Shown here: piece after piece, positions 30,591-38,983 of the stretch
Position numbering within the stretch: position 1 is the stretch's first letter
Layout of the letters: every line of letters begins with the position of its first letter
Origin: Parahaliea mediterranea
GTDB lineage: Bacteria; Pseudomonadota; Gammaproteobacteria; Pseudomonadales; Halieaceae
NCBI RefSeq assembly: GCF_017255185.1
Contig: NZ_JAFKCZ010000001.1
Location: 496,001-560,000 of the forward strand
DNA: 64,000 nt
Direction of reading: 5' to 3'
Made by a program: the position numbers and the translations under genes
Notes under the pieces: generated by a model
The model's input: the letters and a program-made list of their open reading frames with translations, nothing else
Databases searched by the model: none
Told to the model about the DNA's origin: nothing

Positions 30591-30803
30591 CCCCCCTGTA
30601 GGGTCGAATGCATTCGACCAGGGACCGCGCAGCGCAACCCCCCTGTAGGGTCGAATTCATTCGACCAGGGACCGCGCAGCGCCCCCCCCTGTAGGGTCGA
30701 ATGCATTCGACCGGGGACCGCGCAGCGCACCCCCCTGTAGGGTCGAATTCATTCGACCGGGGACCGCACAGCGCAACTCCCTGTAGGGTCGAATTCATTC
30801 GAC
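30591..30803. repeat. Tandem array of a 46–47 bp palindromic REP-like unit (five copies)
   Basis: Five copies of CTGTAGGGTCGAAT start at 30596, 30643, 30689, 30735 and 30781. Each copy contains the near-perfect palindrome GGTCGAATKCATTCGACC (TC or GC at the centre; the GC form is fully symmetric over 18 bases), followed by a conserved GGGACCGCRCAGCGC segment in the first four copies. The last copy lacks this tail. The array lies between secA and argJ. It has no unique spacers, so it is not a CRISPR. Further copies occur at 34041–34108. Confidence 0.9.
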
Positions 30804-30877
30804 CAATAGCGAGGCACAGAAGCCCCCGGACCGTCGAAAGCCAACTCAATACTTTCGATTGAAAGAAGCGTTATTCC

Positions 30878-30936
30878 TGGTCGAATGAATGACCCGAAAA
30901 GAGGGGCCCACCGTCGACCCTACATGGACAGAGAAA
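30878..30936. repeat. Degenerate or split copy of the same repeat
   Basis: GGTCGAATGAATGACC (30879–30894) resembles one half of the repeat, and TCGACCCTACATGG, shortly downstream, resembles the reverse complement of its GTAGGGTCGA edge. The two halves are separated by about 25 bases. I read this as a decayed or composite copy in opposite orientation to the main array. Confidence 0.5.
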
Positions 30937-31000
30937 GGCCGGTTTCATTCGGCCGCGTAGATACGATCCACAGCTCACACTGGCAAAGCGAACCCATACC

Positions 31001-32227
31001 ATGGCCGTAGGCAACGATCCCCTTCCCGAACTGCATCCCGTACCCGGCATCCGGCTTGCCACGGTGTCCGCCGGCATTAAAAAGCCCGGCCGACGCGACC
31101 TGGTGCTGATCGAGGCGGCCCCTGGCTCCCACTGCGCGGCGGTGTTTACCCGCAACGCCTTCTGCGCCGCGCCGGTGGTGGTGGCCCGCGAGCACTGGCG
31201 CGCCAGCGATGGCCAGCCCCGCTACTTGCTGACCAATACCGGCAACGCCAATGCCGGGACCGGCGAGCAGGGCCTGGCGGACGCCCGGGCCTGCGCGGGG
31301 GCGGTGGCAAAAGCGGCGGGCACCGACATCCAGTCCGTCTTGCCTTTCTCGACCGGAGTGATTGGCGAGCCCCTGCCTGTCGACAAGATCACCGCGGTCG
31401 TGCCGGAGGCCCTCAGTGCGCTGCACGAGGCGGGCTGGGCCGATGCCGCCAGCGGCATCATGACCACCGACACCCGCCCCAAGGGTGCCTCTCGGCGCTT
31501 CCACTGCACGGGCCGTGAATACACTCTCACCGGTATCGCCAAGGGCGCGGGAATGATCCGCCCGAACATGGCGACCATGCTGGCGTACCTGGCGACCGAC
31601 ATGGCGGTGGCGCCGGATTTACTGCAGGAGGCCCTGCGGGAAGCGGTGGATATGTCCTTCAACCGCATCACCATCGATGGCGACACCTCCACCAACGATG
31701 CCTGTGTGCTACTGGCCACCGGCGCCGCGGGTAACGGTGTGGTTGCCAGCAGGGAAAGCCCCGAATTTCTCGCCCTGCGGGACGCCCTGGCGGAAGTCTG
31801 TGTCAGCCTGGCCCAGGCCCTGGTACGGGACGGGGAGGGCGCCAGCAAGTTTGTCACCGTGCAGGTCAACGGCGGGCGCGACGAGCAGGAGTGCCTGGAC
31901 GTGGCCTTTACCATCGCCCATTCACCGCTGGTGAAGACCGCCCTGTTCGCCTCCGACCCCAACTGGGGCCGTCTGCTCGCGGCGATCGGCCGCGCCGGGC
32001 TTGCGGATCTCGACGTCAACCGGGTCGGGGTGTACCTGAATGACGTACTCATTGCCGAGCGCGGTTGCCGCGCGGCTTCCTACACCGAGGAGCAGGGCGT
32101 TGCCGCCATGGCCCCGGAAGACATTGCGATCCGCATCGAGCTGAACCGCGGCGAGGCCGGCGCCGGGGTGTGGACCTCGGATTTTTCCTACGACTACGTG
32201 CGGATCAACGCCGAGTACCGCAGCTGA
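31001..32227 (+). CDS. argJ: Bifunctional ornithine acetyltransferase / N-acetylglutamate synthase
   Basis: ArgJ transfers the acetyl group from N-acetylornithine to glutamate, the cyclic route of arginine synthesis; some members also use acetyl-CoA. The 408-residue precursor has the self-cleavage site in NMATMLAYL, where the chain splits before Thr into alpha and beta subunits and Thr becomes the nucleophile. KGAGMI and TSNDA-like TSTNDACV surround the active site. I cannot tell mono- from bifunctional type by eye. It is followed by the mutT-like gene with a one-base overlap. Confidence 0.95.
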   Translation: MAVGNDPLPELHPVPGIRLATVSAGIKKPGRRDLVLIEAAPGSHCAAVFTRNAFCAAPVVVAREHWRASDGQPRYLLTNTGNANAGTGEQGLADARACAGAVAKAAGTDIQSVLPFSTGVIGEPLPVDKITAVVPEALSALHEAGWADAASGIMTTDTRPKGASRRFHCTGREYTLTGIAKGAGMIRPNMATMLAYLATDMAVAPDLLQEALREAVDMSFNRITIDGDTSTNDACVLLATGAAGNGVVASRESPEFLALRDALAEVCVSLAQALVRDGEGASKFVTVQVNGGRDEQECLDVAFTIAHSPLVKTALFASDPNWGRLLAAIGRAGLADLDVNRVGVYLNDVLIAERGCRAASYTEEQGVAAMAPEDIAIRIELNRGEAGAGVWTSDFSYDYVRINAEYRS

Positions 32228-32628
32228 TGGCCGAGGTGCACGTGGCGGTGGGGGTGATCGTTGCCGCCGACGGCAGGATCCTGCTCAGCCGTCGCGCCGA
32301 GGGGGCGCACCAGGGCGGCCTGTGGGAGTTCCCCGGCGGCAAGGTGGAGCCGGGCGAGGCGGTTCGCGATGCCCTGGAGCGCGAGTTGCTCGAAGAGCTG
32401 GGTATCCGCGTGTCGGAGGCCGAGCCACTGCTCGAGATCCGCCATGACTACGGCGACAAGCGGGTGCTGCTGGACGTGCATGTGGTCAGGGATTTCAGCG
32501 GCACGGCCCAGTCGCTGGAAGACCAGCCCCTGCTCTGGGTCGCGGTGGAAGAGTTGCGGGACTATGCGTTTCCCGCGGCGAATGTGCCGATCGTCGAGTC
32601 GGTGATGGCATTGCTGGGGAATGACTGA
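32227..32628 (+). CDS. mutT: Nudix hydrolase, MutT-like (8-oxo-dGTP pyrophosphatase)
   Basis: A 133-residue Nudix protein. The Nudix box is complete: GGKVEPGEAVRDALEREL then LEELGI, matching Gx5Ex7REUxEExGU with the metal-binding glutamates. The N terminus HVAVGVIVAADGRILLSRR and the flanking WEFPGGK are typical of MutT, which removes 8-oxo-dGTP from the nucleotide pool. MutT near secA is also the E. coli arrangement. No C-terminal ThiE-like domain is present, unlike longer MutT homologues in pseudomonads. Confidence 0.88.
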   Translation: MAEVHVAVGVIVAADGRILLSRRAEGAHQGGLWEFPGGKVEPGEAVRDALERELLEELGIRVSEAEPLLEIRHDYGDKRVLLDVHVVRDFSGTAQSLEDQPLLWVAVEELRDYAFPAANVPIVESVMALLGND

Positions 32629-32691
32629 GCCCGCGCATTGTCCCCGCGCGGCCCTCTAGGTGCGGCGCGGCTTGGTTCAAGGAAGTGTTAC

Positions 32692-33237
32692 TCAGCCCAG
32701 GCCTGTCTTTGTGGCCCGGGGCCGCCAGGCCGCTTGCCGCAGTAGTGCCTGGGCCTGGTCTTCGCCGACCAGCCGTGATTCCCGTCGCGCAATGCGCCAC
32801 TGGCCGCTGTCGCGGCGAAACCGCCATTCGTTGATCGCCAGGCGCTGCAGATGCGGCGTGGATTCCTTTACGTTGTACAGCCGCGAATAACCCGTGGCGC
32901 GGGCTTCATCGCCACTGATTTCCAGGGTGACGGGCCCCACTGTATGCGCGCAGCAGGGCAGCAGCGATTGGTGCAGGGGAGAATCCAGCATGTTGCCGAT
33001 GGCCTCGGCGCCCTTGAGGGTGAGATCTGTTGCCCCGGAGTCCGCTTCGTCGCGCCCGCTACGGGGGGCGCTAACCACGTACACGGCGTCGCCTGTGTGG
33101 CAGGCCACGGCGGTGGCCGTGTCGCCACAGTCGACGGCCAGGCCGTAGCGCACCATCAGGTTGCGCAGGGCGAGTTCGTCCTCGATGTATTGCACGCGTT
33201 CGGCAAGGGCGGTGATTGACGCTGTAGTGGTTTTCAA
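32692..33237 (-). CDS. SnoaL-like (NTF2-fold) protein
   Basis: A 181-residue protein with the cone-shaped NTF2-like fold typical of SnoaL_4 proteins: an N-terminal helix pair (VQYIEDELALRNLMVRYGLAVD), then curved sheet segments including LHQSLLPCCAHTVGPVTLEISGDEARATGYSRL and a C-terminal WRFRRDSGQWRIARRESRLV. Family members include small-molecule isomerases and dehydratases, and many have no known substrate; I cannot assign one. It appears to start with TTG at 33237, with AGGA eight bases upstream. It stands alone between mutT and coaE. Confidence 0.75.
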   Translation of the reverse strand: MKTTTASITALAERVQYIEDELALRNLMVRYGLAVDCGDTATAVACHTGDAVYVVSAPRSGRDEADSGATDLTLKGAEAIGNMLDSPLHQSLLPCCAHTVGPVTLEISGDEARATGYSRLYNVKESTPHLQRLAINEWRFRRDSGQWRIARRESRLVGEDQAQALLRQAAWRPRATKTGLG

Positions 33238-33393
33238 GCAGGCGTTCCTGTCGTGGAGGGTTGTTCAGTGTGCGGTGGCCCGCCGGGCCGCGCGTTCATC
33301 GAAGCGCGATTGTCGGGCGGGCCGCCGGTTCTAGCGCGCCGGCATCAGCGGGAGCGCGCCCCTGGAGCGCATTCTCACGGGGCCTTGAGCGGG

Positions 33394-33996
33394 CTAACCC
33401 AGCTCCGCCCGCGCCAGTAATTCCTTGTGCAGTTCCGCGGCCTGCTCTTCGAGGTCCGCCAGTGTGCCGCTGTTGTCGATAATGATATCCGCCCTGTCGA
33501 GCCGTTGATCGCGCTCCATCTGCGCGGCAATGATCCTGCGCACCTGGGCTTCGTCGTTGTCGTCCCGCGCCATGGTCCGGGCAACCTGCGTCTCCACCGG
33601 TACGTCCACGACAACCACCAGGTCGGTCCAGCGGGACTGTTCCCCTTCCAGCAGCAGGGGGGAGCTCAGTACGGTGTAGGCCGAGGTTGAGGCGGCCAAC
33701 TGGCGCTCGATTTCCTCGCCGATCAGGGGGTGGGTCAAGCGCTCCAGCCAGCGCCGCTCCCCGGGGTCATCGAAGACGCGCTTGCGCAGGGCGGCGCGAT
33801 CCAGTCCGCCGTCGGTCAGCAGGATGTCCCGGCCGAAATGCGCCGCGATGGCTTCCAGGGCCGGTTGTCCCGGTTCGACCACCACCCGCGCCGCAAGGTC
33901 CGCGTCCACCACGGTAATGCCCCGCGCTTCAAGGTAGTTTGTAAGGGCCGATTTGCCGCTGCCGATGCCGCCGGTAATGCCGACTACCAATGCCAT
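33394..33996 (-). CDS. coaE: Dephospho-CoA kinase
   Basis: CoaE phosphorylates the 3'-hydroxyl of dephospho-CoA, the last step of coenzyme A synthesis. The P-loop GITGGIGSGKS is at the N terminus, followed by VDADLAARVVVEPG and LTHPLIGEEIE, all characteristic. The length is 200 residues. ATG at 33996 (MALVVGITGG) was chosen over the longer open frame, whose upstream part is repeat sequence. It follows pilB–pilC–pilD on the same strand, the standard gammaproteobacterial arrangement, but a repeat pair separates it from pilD. Confidence 0.95.
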   Translation of the reverse strand: MALVVGITGGIGSGKSALTNYLEARGITVVDADLAARVVVEPGQPALEAIAAHFGRDILLTDGGLDRAALRKRVFDDPGERRWLERLTHPLIGEEIERQLAASTSAYTVLSSPLLLEGEQSRWTDLVVVVDVPVETQVARTMARDDNDEAQVRRIIAAQMERDQRLDRADIIIDNSGTLADLEEQAAELHKELLARAELG

Positions 33997-34040
33997 TGTT
34001 TTCTCGCTGTCGGGTTGTGTTCCATCAGTGTTGCGCGCGT

Positions 34041-34108
34041 GGTCGAATGAATTCGACCCTACAGAGTGCGCTGGCTCCAATTCCGCGTAGGGTCGAATTC
34101 ATTCGACC
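34041..34108. repeat. Pair of oppositely oriented copies of the REP-like repeat
   Basis: GGTCGAATGAATTCGACC followed by CTACAG (34041–34064) is the reverse complement of the array unit. GTAGGGTCGAATTC followed by ATTCGACC (34087–34108) is a direct copy. The two face each other across 22 bases, like a REPIN or BIME doublet. They fill the space between pilD and coaE, and the inverted pair could form a large hairpin in the pilBCD–coaE transcript. Confidence 0.85.
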
Positions 34109-34141
34109 AATACCCGAGCGAATCTACCCCAACCTCCGGCC

Positions 34142-35008
34142 TCATTGAAGCCCGGTCGCGCCCAGATAGCTCGCCATGATGCTGTCCCCCCAGACCAGCG
34201 CCAACCACCCGGCCATCGCCAGGTAGGGGCCGAAGGGAATGGGCACTTCCCTGCCCCTGCGACGAATCACCATCAGTGCGATGCCCACCACCGCGCCCAC
34301 CAGCGAGGACAGCAGCACGATCATCGGCAGGGCCTGCCAGCCCATCCAGGCGCCCAGGGCCGCCAGGAGCTTGAAGTCCCCGTAACCCATACCCTCCTTG
34401 CCGGTCAGCAGTTTGAAAACCCAATAGACGGTCCACAGGCAGAGGTAGCCGGCGATGGCGCCGATCACCGCGTCGCGCAGGGGCGCGAAAGTGCCGGCCA
34501 GATTGAACAGCAGCCCCAGCCACAGCAGTGGCAGGGTGATGTTGTCCGGCAACAGCTGGTGGTCTATATCGATCATGGTCAGGGCTATCAGCGCCCAGGT
34601 GAAAAGCAGGGCGCCGGCCAGGGCGGGGCTGGCGCCGAAATGTATCGCGAGGAACAGGCTGGCCAGCCCGGTCGCCAGTTCGACCAGGGGGTAGCGCGGT
34701 GAAATGCCCGCGCCGCAGCTCGCGCACTTGCCGCGCAACGCCAGGTAGGAAATTACCGGGATATTCTGCCAGGGCCGCACCGGTGCCTTGCAGTGAGGGC
34801 AGTGGGAGTTGGGTACCGCCAGGCTCAGGCGAGGCCGCTCCGTGGCGTCGTCCACCTCTAGCAACACGGCGCACTCCGCGCGCCAACTGGCCTCCATCAT
34901 CAGCGGCAGGCGGTAGATCACCACGTTGAGAAAACTGCCTACCACCAGCCCGAGCGCCAGTAAAAACAGGGGCAGCAGCCAGCCGTGCTGGCTAAAAAGC
35001 TCTAGCAT
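34142..35008 (-). CDS. pilD: Type IV prepilin peptidase / N-methyltransferase
   Basis: PilD cleaves the leader of prepilins and pseudopilins and N-methylates the new N-terminal Phe. The 288-residue membrane protein has an N-terminal cytoplasmic loop with two Cys pairs (CPHC and CASC), binding zinc as in classical bifunctional enzymes, and the two catalytic aspartates: one in MIDIDHQLLPD, the other in the GxGD motif GMGYGDFKLLA. About eight membrane helices. Its local substrate is PilA, encoded across the pilB–pilA divergent region. Confidence 0.96.
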   Translation of the reverse strand: MLELFSQHGWLLPLFLLALGLVVGSFLNVVIYRLPLMMEASWRAECAVLLEVDDATERPRLSLAVPNSHCPHCKAPVRPWQNIPVISYLALRGKCASCGAGISPRYPLVELATGLASLFLAIHFGASPALAGALLFTWALIALTMIDIDHQLLPDNITLPLLWLGLLFNLAGTFAPLRDAVIGAIAGYLCLWTVYWVFKLLTGKEGMGYGDFKLLAALGAWMGWQALPMIVLLSSLVGAVVGIALMVIRRRGREVPIPFGPYLAMAGWLALVWGDSIMASYLGATGLQ

Positions 35009-35036
35009 GAATGCGTCTCGTTATGACGGGCTTGTG

Positions 35037-36260
35037 TCAGATCACCGAACCCAGCATGAAGATCGGCAGGTACATGGCGATCATCAGGCCGCCCACCAGT
35101 ACGCCGAGTACCGACATGATCACCGGCTCCATCAGTGAACTCAGGCTGTCCACGGCGTTGTCCACCTGCTCCTCGTAGTGGGTGGCGACCTTGTCCAGCA
35201 TTTCGTCCAGGGCGCCGGATTCCTCGCCGATGGAGATCATTTGCAGCAGCATATTGGGGAACAGCCCGGTGGTCTTCACCGCCTGGTACAGGGTGGTGCC
35301 GGTAGTGACGTCGTCGCGGATCTGGCGGATGGCCTTGGCGTAGACCGAGTTGCCCGCCGCGCCGGCGGTGGAATTCAGGGCTTCCACCAGCGGCACGCCG
35401 GCGGCGAAGGTGGTGGCAAGCGTGCGGGAGAAGCGCGCCACCACCGCGTCGTGGACGATATCGCCAACCACCGGCAGCCGCAGCGCGGTGCGATCCAGGA
35501 ATTCCGCAAAGGGCACCGATCGCAGCTTGGCCTCCCTGAACAGGAAGACCGCGGCGATGATGCCGGCCAGGATGATGTACCACCAGTCCTGCACGAAATT
35601 GGAGATGTTCAGCACCATCAGCGTGAACGCCGGCAGGTCGGAGCCGAAGCTGCGGAAAGTCTCGGCGAACTGGGGCACCACTTTTACCAGCAGGATGCCG
35701 GTAACCACAATGGCCACCACCACCACCGCGGTGGGGTAGGTCATGGCCTTCTTGATTTTGGCCTTGAGCTGTTCGGTCTTTTCCTTGTAGGTGGCGACCC
35801 GGTCCAGCATGACCTCCAGGGTACCGGAGGATTCTCCCGAGGCGATGAGGCTGCAGAACAGGTCGTCGAAGTAGCGCGGGTGTTTGGCCAGGGTGGGCGC
35901 CAGGCCCGAGCCCGAGGCGACGTCGTTCTTGATGTTGGTGACCAGCTCCCGCATGCGCTGTTTATCCAGGCCCTCGGCCACGATGTCGAAGCTCTGTACC
36001 AGCGGCACCCCGGCCTTCATCATGGTGGCCAGCTGCCGGGTAAAAATGGCGATATCCGCCGGTTTGATCGGCTTGCCCTTGCCGCTGCCGAACAGGGGCT
36101 TGGGTTTTTTGCGCACCGATTTGATCTTGACGCCCTGGCGGCGCAATTGCGCCTTGGCCATGGCGGAACTGGAAGCTTGAATCTCGCCCTTGGTGGTCTT
36201 GCCGTTCTTGTCGATGCCACTCCAGGTGAAGACATCGTTGCTCGCTGCACTGGTCGCCAT
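35037..36260 (-). CDS. pilC: Type IV pilus inner-membrane platform protein
   Basis: PilC is the polytopic inner-membrane protein that couples the assembly ATPase PilB to pilin polymerisation. The 407-residue sequence has two repeated GspF-type domains: one around FTRQLATMMKAGVPLVQSFDIV, the other around FSRTLATTFAAGVPLVEALNS, with three membrane helices. The N terminus (FTWSGIDKNGKTTKGEIQASS) is typical. It lies between pilB and pilD on the minus strand, with short spacers. Confidence 0.96.
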   Translation of the reverse strand: MATSAASNDVFTWSGIDKNGKTTKGEIQASSSAMAKAQLRRQGVKIKSVRKKPKPLFGSGKGKPIKPADIAIFTRQLATMMKAGVPLVQSFDIVAEGLDKQRMRELVTNIKNDVASGSGLAPTLAKHPRYFDDLFCSLIASGESSGTLEVMLDRVATYKEKTEQLKAKIKKAMTYPTAVVVVAIVVTGILLVKVVPQFAETFRSFGSDLPAFTLMVLNISNFVQDWWYIILAGIIAAVFLFREAKLRSVPFAEFLDRTALRLPVVGDIVHDAVVARFSRTLATTFAAGVPLVEALNSTAGAAGNSVYAKAIRQIRDDVTTGTTLYQAVKTTGLFPNMLLQMISIGEESGALDEMLDKVATHYEEQVDNAVDSLSSLMEPVIMSVLGVLVGGLMIAMYLPIFMLGSVI

Positions 36261-36302
36261 ACCCGCTATCGCCCCGTAGGTTGTACCCCTGTCATTATGG
36301 GC

Positions 36303-38021
36303 CTAGTCGACGGTCACCCTGTTGACCTCCTCCAGGCTCGTCATTCCCTGGGCCGCCTTCCACAGCGCCGAGGTGCGGAGGTCGTTGAAGCCCTCCGCCC
36401 TGGCCTGCCGGCTGATCTCCAGGGAATTGCCCTCATCCATTATGATGCGGGCCAGTGCCGGTGTCACGCGCACCACTTCGTACACGCCCACCCGGCCCTT
36501 GTAGCCGTCTTTGCAGTTGTCGCAGCCCACCGGGTGGAACAGGGTGGCGGATTCCAGCATCTCCTCGGTGAAGCCCTCCTTCAACAGCACTTCCCGGGGT
36601 ATGTCGTCCGCCGGAGTCGCGCATTGCTTGCACAGGCGCCGCGCCAGGCGCTGGGCGATAATCAGGTTGACCGAGGTGGCGAGGTTGAACGAGGGCACGC
36701 CCATGTTGAGCATGCGGGTGATGGTTTCCGCGGCGCTGTTGGTGTGCAGGGTGGACAGCACCAGGTGGCCGGTTTGGGCGGCCTTGATGGCGATTTCCGC
36801 GGTTTCCAGGTCGCGAATCTCCCCCACCATGATCACGTCCGGGTCCTGGCGCAGGAAGGAGCGCAGGGCCTCGGCGAAATTCAGGCCCACCTTCGGGTTT
36901 ACGTGCACCTGGTTGATGCCTTCCATATTGATCTCCACCGGATCCTCCGCGGTGGAGATATTGCGCTCGGGCTGGTTCAGCAGGTTGAGGCCCGTGTAAA
37001 GCGACACTGTCTTGCCGGAGCCGGTGGGCCCGGTCACCAGGATCATCCCCTGGGGCTGGTTCAGGGCCTTGAGGTAGAGTTCCTTCTGGTTTTCTTCGTA
37101 GCCGAGGGCGTCGATGCCCATCTGCGCGCTGCTGGGGTCGAGGATCCGCAGCACGATCTTCTCCCCGAACAGGGTGGGCAGGGTGTTGACGCGGAAGTCG
37201 ATGGCGCGGTTGCGCGACAGCTTCATCTGGATGCGGCCGTCCTGGGGCACGCGGCGCTCTGAGATGTCCATCTGCGACATTACCTTCAGGCGCGCGGCCA
37301 GGCGCGCCGACAGGTTGCGCGGCGGGCGCACGACTTCACGCAACACCCCGTCGGTGCGGAAGCGGACACGGTAGTTGTTCTCGTAGGGCTCGAAGTGAAT
37401 GTCCGAGGCGCCCTGCTTGATCGCGTCCACCAGCACCTTGTTGACGAAGCGCACGATCGGCGTTTCGTCGATACCTTCGGCGCCGTCGTCCTGATCGTTT
37501 TTCTCGCCCTCGGAGACATCGATGTTCTCGAGATCCTCCGATTCGATGTCTTCCAGCCCGCCAGCGAGGTCGTCCGCCGCCTCCACCCAGGCGGCGATGG
37601 CCTTGGTCAGCGCCTTTTCCTCGATCAGGATGGCGTCCGTATTGATGCCCGTGTGGAATTTGATCTCGTCGATCGCCGCCAGGTTGGTGGGGTCCGAGAC
37701 CCCGATGAACAGGCGGTTGCCCCGGCGGTACATGGGCAAGGCGTGGTGCTTGGTGACCAGGTTGACGTCCACCAGACCGGTGGGTATGTGCTCAAGATTG
37801 AAGGCGCGAATGTCAAACAGGGGCACGCCGAATTCCTGGGAGGCGATCTCCGCCAGGCGCTGGCTGTCGACATCCATGTTTTCCACCAGGTAGCTCACCA
37901 GCGGAATCCGCTCCAGCACCGCCTGTTTCAGCGCCTCCCGCGCCTGTTCGGTGGAGAGCAGGCCCTCGGCCGCCAGTCTGCCGGCCAGGCCGCTGAGTTG
38001 CCCGGTTGCCTTATGGTTCAT
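36303..38021 (-). CDS. pilB: Type IV pilus assembly ATPase
   Basis: PilB is the hexameric extension motor. The 572-residue protein has an N-terminal MshEN/T2SSE_N domain (about 1–160), an acidic linker (GGLEDIESEDLENIDVSEGE), and the secretion ATPase core: Walker A GPTGSGKTVSLYTG, Asp box and Walker B QDPDVIMVGEIRDLET, and His box TGHLVLSTLHTNSA. The tetracysteine zinc motif is present (CKQC … CDNC). It is the first gene of the pilB–pilC–pilD set and is divergent from pilA over a 427-base region. Confidence 0.97.
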   Translation of the reverse strand: MNHKATGQLSGLAGRLAAEGLLSTEQAREALKQAVLERIPLVSYLVENMDVDSQRLAEIASQEFGVPLFDIRAFNLEHIPTGLVDVNLVTKHHALPMYRRGNRLFIGVSDPTNLAAIDEIKFHTGINTDAILIEEKALTKAIAAWVEAADDLAGGLEDIESEDLENIDVSEGEKNDQDDGAEGIDETPIVRFVNKVLVDAIKQGASDIHFEPYENNYRVRFRTDGVLREVVRPPRNLSARLAARLKVMSQMDISERRVPQDGRIQMKLSRNRAIDFRVNTLPTLFGEKIVLRILDPSSAQMGIDALGYEENQKELYLKALNQPQGMILVTGPTGSGKTVSLYTGLNLLNQPERNISTAEDPVEINMEGINQVHVNPKVGLNFAEALRSFLRQDPDVIMVGEIRDLETAEIAIKAAQTGHLVLSTLHTNSAAETITRMLNMGVPSFNLATSVNLIIAQRLARRLCKQCATPADDIPREVLLKEGFTEEMLESATLFHPVGCDNCKDGYKGRVGVYEVVRVTPALARIIMDEGNSLEISRQARAEGFNDLRTSALWKAAQGMTSLEEVNRVTVD

Positions 38022-38197
38022 TCCTACGTCCAGGGCCGAGGGTAGTCGGCCGGTATCTAGCTTGGTTCTGATAGTGCGATCGAGTATATGTAATCAGCGC
38101 CGGTTCATATACCCCGCATAGCTGCAAAACCATGATTTTCTGGGGTTTTTGTGACTTTCTCGGGGTATTTTGGCATAGATCACGCGGTGGCGCGGGA

Positions 38198-38245
38198 TGT
38201 CAGGCGGATGTGACGAAAAATGTCAGTTGGCGGCGGTCAGTGACA
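38198..38245 (+). promoter_or_regulatory. Cluster of TGTC/GTGACA repeats, candidate PilR enhancer sites
   Basis: TGTC (38198), TGTGAC (38209), TGTCAG (38221) and GTGACA (38240) are clustered about 110–160 bases upstream of the sigma-54 promoter, with one more GTGACA at 38346. In Pseudomonas, PilR binds TGTC-containing repeats upstream of pilA at a comparable distance. The resemblance is loose. Confidence 0.35.
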
Positions 38246-38354
38246 ATAGAGGTAGACTTGTATAGTTGGCCGCTTTGTACGGATATCGAGGCTGGTTCAT
38301 ATAACCCTTTGATTTTAATAGCTGAATCTATTCTTCTGCCGGTGAGTGACAATG

Positions 38355-38371
38355 TTGGCATTACCTTTGCT
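38355..38371 (+). promoter_or_regulatory. Sigma-54 promoter of pilA
   Basis: TTGGCATTACCTTTGCT contains the GG and GC doublets with exactly ten bases between them, and matches the -24/-12 consensus TGGCAC-N5-TTGC closely (TGGCA and TTGCT exact). The expected start point is near 38382, leaving a leader of about 67 bases. Type IV pilin genes in relatives are RpoN/PilR dependent. Confidence 0.8.
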
Positions 38372-38448
38372 AGACTTACCGGCGCGGCAGGCTCGGCTAT
38401 CGAGTGTCGACACTTAAACAAGCCCCTTCGGGGGAAGGAGCAGGGAAC

Positions 38449-38907
38449 ATGATGCAACAACGTGCACAGCAGGGTTTCACCCTGATCGAACTGATGATCG
38501 TGATCGCGATCGTCGGGATTCTGGCGGCAATCGCGCTGCCGGCTTACCAGGACTATACGGTGCGGGCGAAAATGTCAGAACCGATCGCACGTCTGGCGGA
38601 AGCCAAGACGACCTTCGCCGAGTACTACGCGGCGAGGGCTGAAATGCCTACGGACACGGTAGGTAACGCCAGCCTCAACAAGACGACCACCGATATCGTC
38701 AAGCAGATAACTTATCAGTTGTCTTCGGGTGACGCGCTGATCACTATCAGCGTCGCTAGCAGCAACCTGCCGGGTGAGGCCAATGACTTGACCTTCAGCC
38801 TGTCGGGTTCCTCGAATCCAAACGAAGGGACCGTGACCTGGACCTGCAAGCCCGGCGCAAGTAATCCGATGCCCGCGAAGTGGCTTCCCGCTACTTGCCG
38901 GGGCTGA
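38449..38907 (+). CDS. pilA: Type IV major pilin PilA
   Basis: The 152-residue prepilin has a short leader ending in Gly9, cleaved before Phe10 by PilD, and the conserved Glu at mature position 5 ([20 protein letters not shown]). The long hydrophobic helix forms the filament core. The globular domain ends with a Cys pair (WTCKPG … PATCRG) that would close the disulfide-bonded D-region loop. A strong AAGGAG is eight bases upstream of the ATG at 38449; a second ATG follows directly. A terminator separates it from the downstream glycosyltransferase-like genes. Confidence 0.95.
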   Translation: MMQQRAQQGFTLIELMIVIAIVGILAAIALPAYQDYTVRAKMSEPIARLAEAKTTFAEYYAARAEMPTDTVGNASLNKTTTDIVKQITYQLSSGDALITISVASSNLPGEANDLTFSLSGSSNPNEGTVTWTCKPGASNPMPAKWLPATCRG

Positions 38908-38932
38908 TTGACGCCGGAGTGTTTGACGGAAA

Positions 38933-38958
38933 AGCCCGGGCAGTGCTCGGGCTTTTTT
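38933..38958 (+). terminator. Intrinsic terminator after pilA
   Basis: AGCCCGGGC (38933–38941) pairs with GCTCGGGCT (38945–38953) around AGT, with one G-U pair, and runs into six T residues. It is likely to keep pilin mRNA abundant while allowing some read-through to the next gene. Confidence 0.88.
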
Positions 38959-38983
38959 GTGCTGCCCGGCAAACGCCGGAACT

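Larger units (their letters stand above)
38022..38448. promoter_or_regulatory. Divergent pilB / pilA control region
   Basis: This 427-base gene-free stretch is markedly A+T rich compared with the genes around it. It holds the sigma-54 promoter of pilA and upstream TGTC/GACA-type repeats (listed separately), and must also contain the pilB promoter on the other strand, which I could not define. A short open frame through pilA upstream bases (from 38404) is not a better start than the ATG at 38449. Confidence 0.7.

Noticed and set aside
30591-30803. Possible CRISPR array
   Set aside because: The whole 46–47 bp unit is repeated with no unique spacers, and there are no cas genes.
33273-33327. GC-rich inverted repeat between the SnoaL-like gene and coaE
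   Set aside because: Imperfect stem in very GC-rich DNA, no T-run; cannot be separated from chance.
35178-37262. Open frame of 694 codons on the plus strand opposite pilC and pilB
   Set aside because: Antisense shadow of two well-supported pilus genes, with low-complexity composition.
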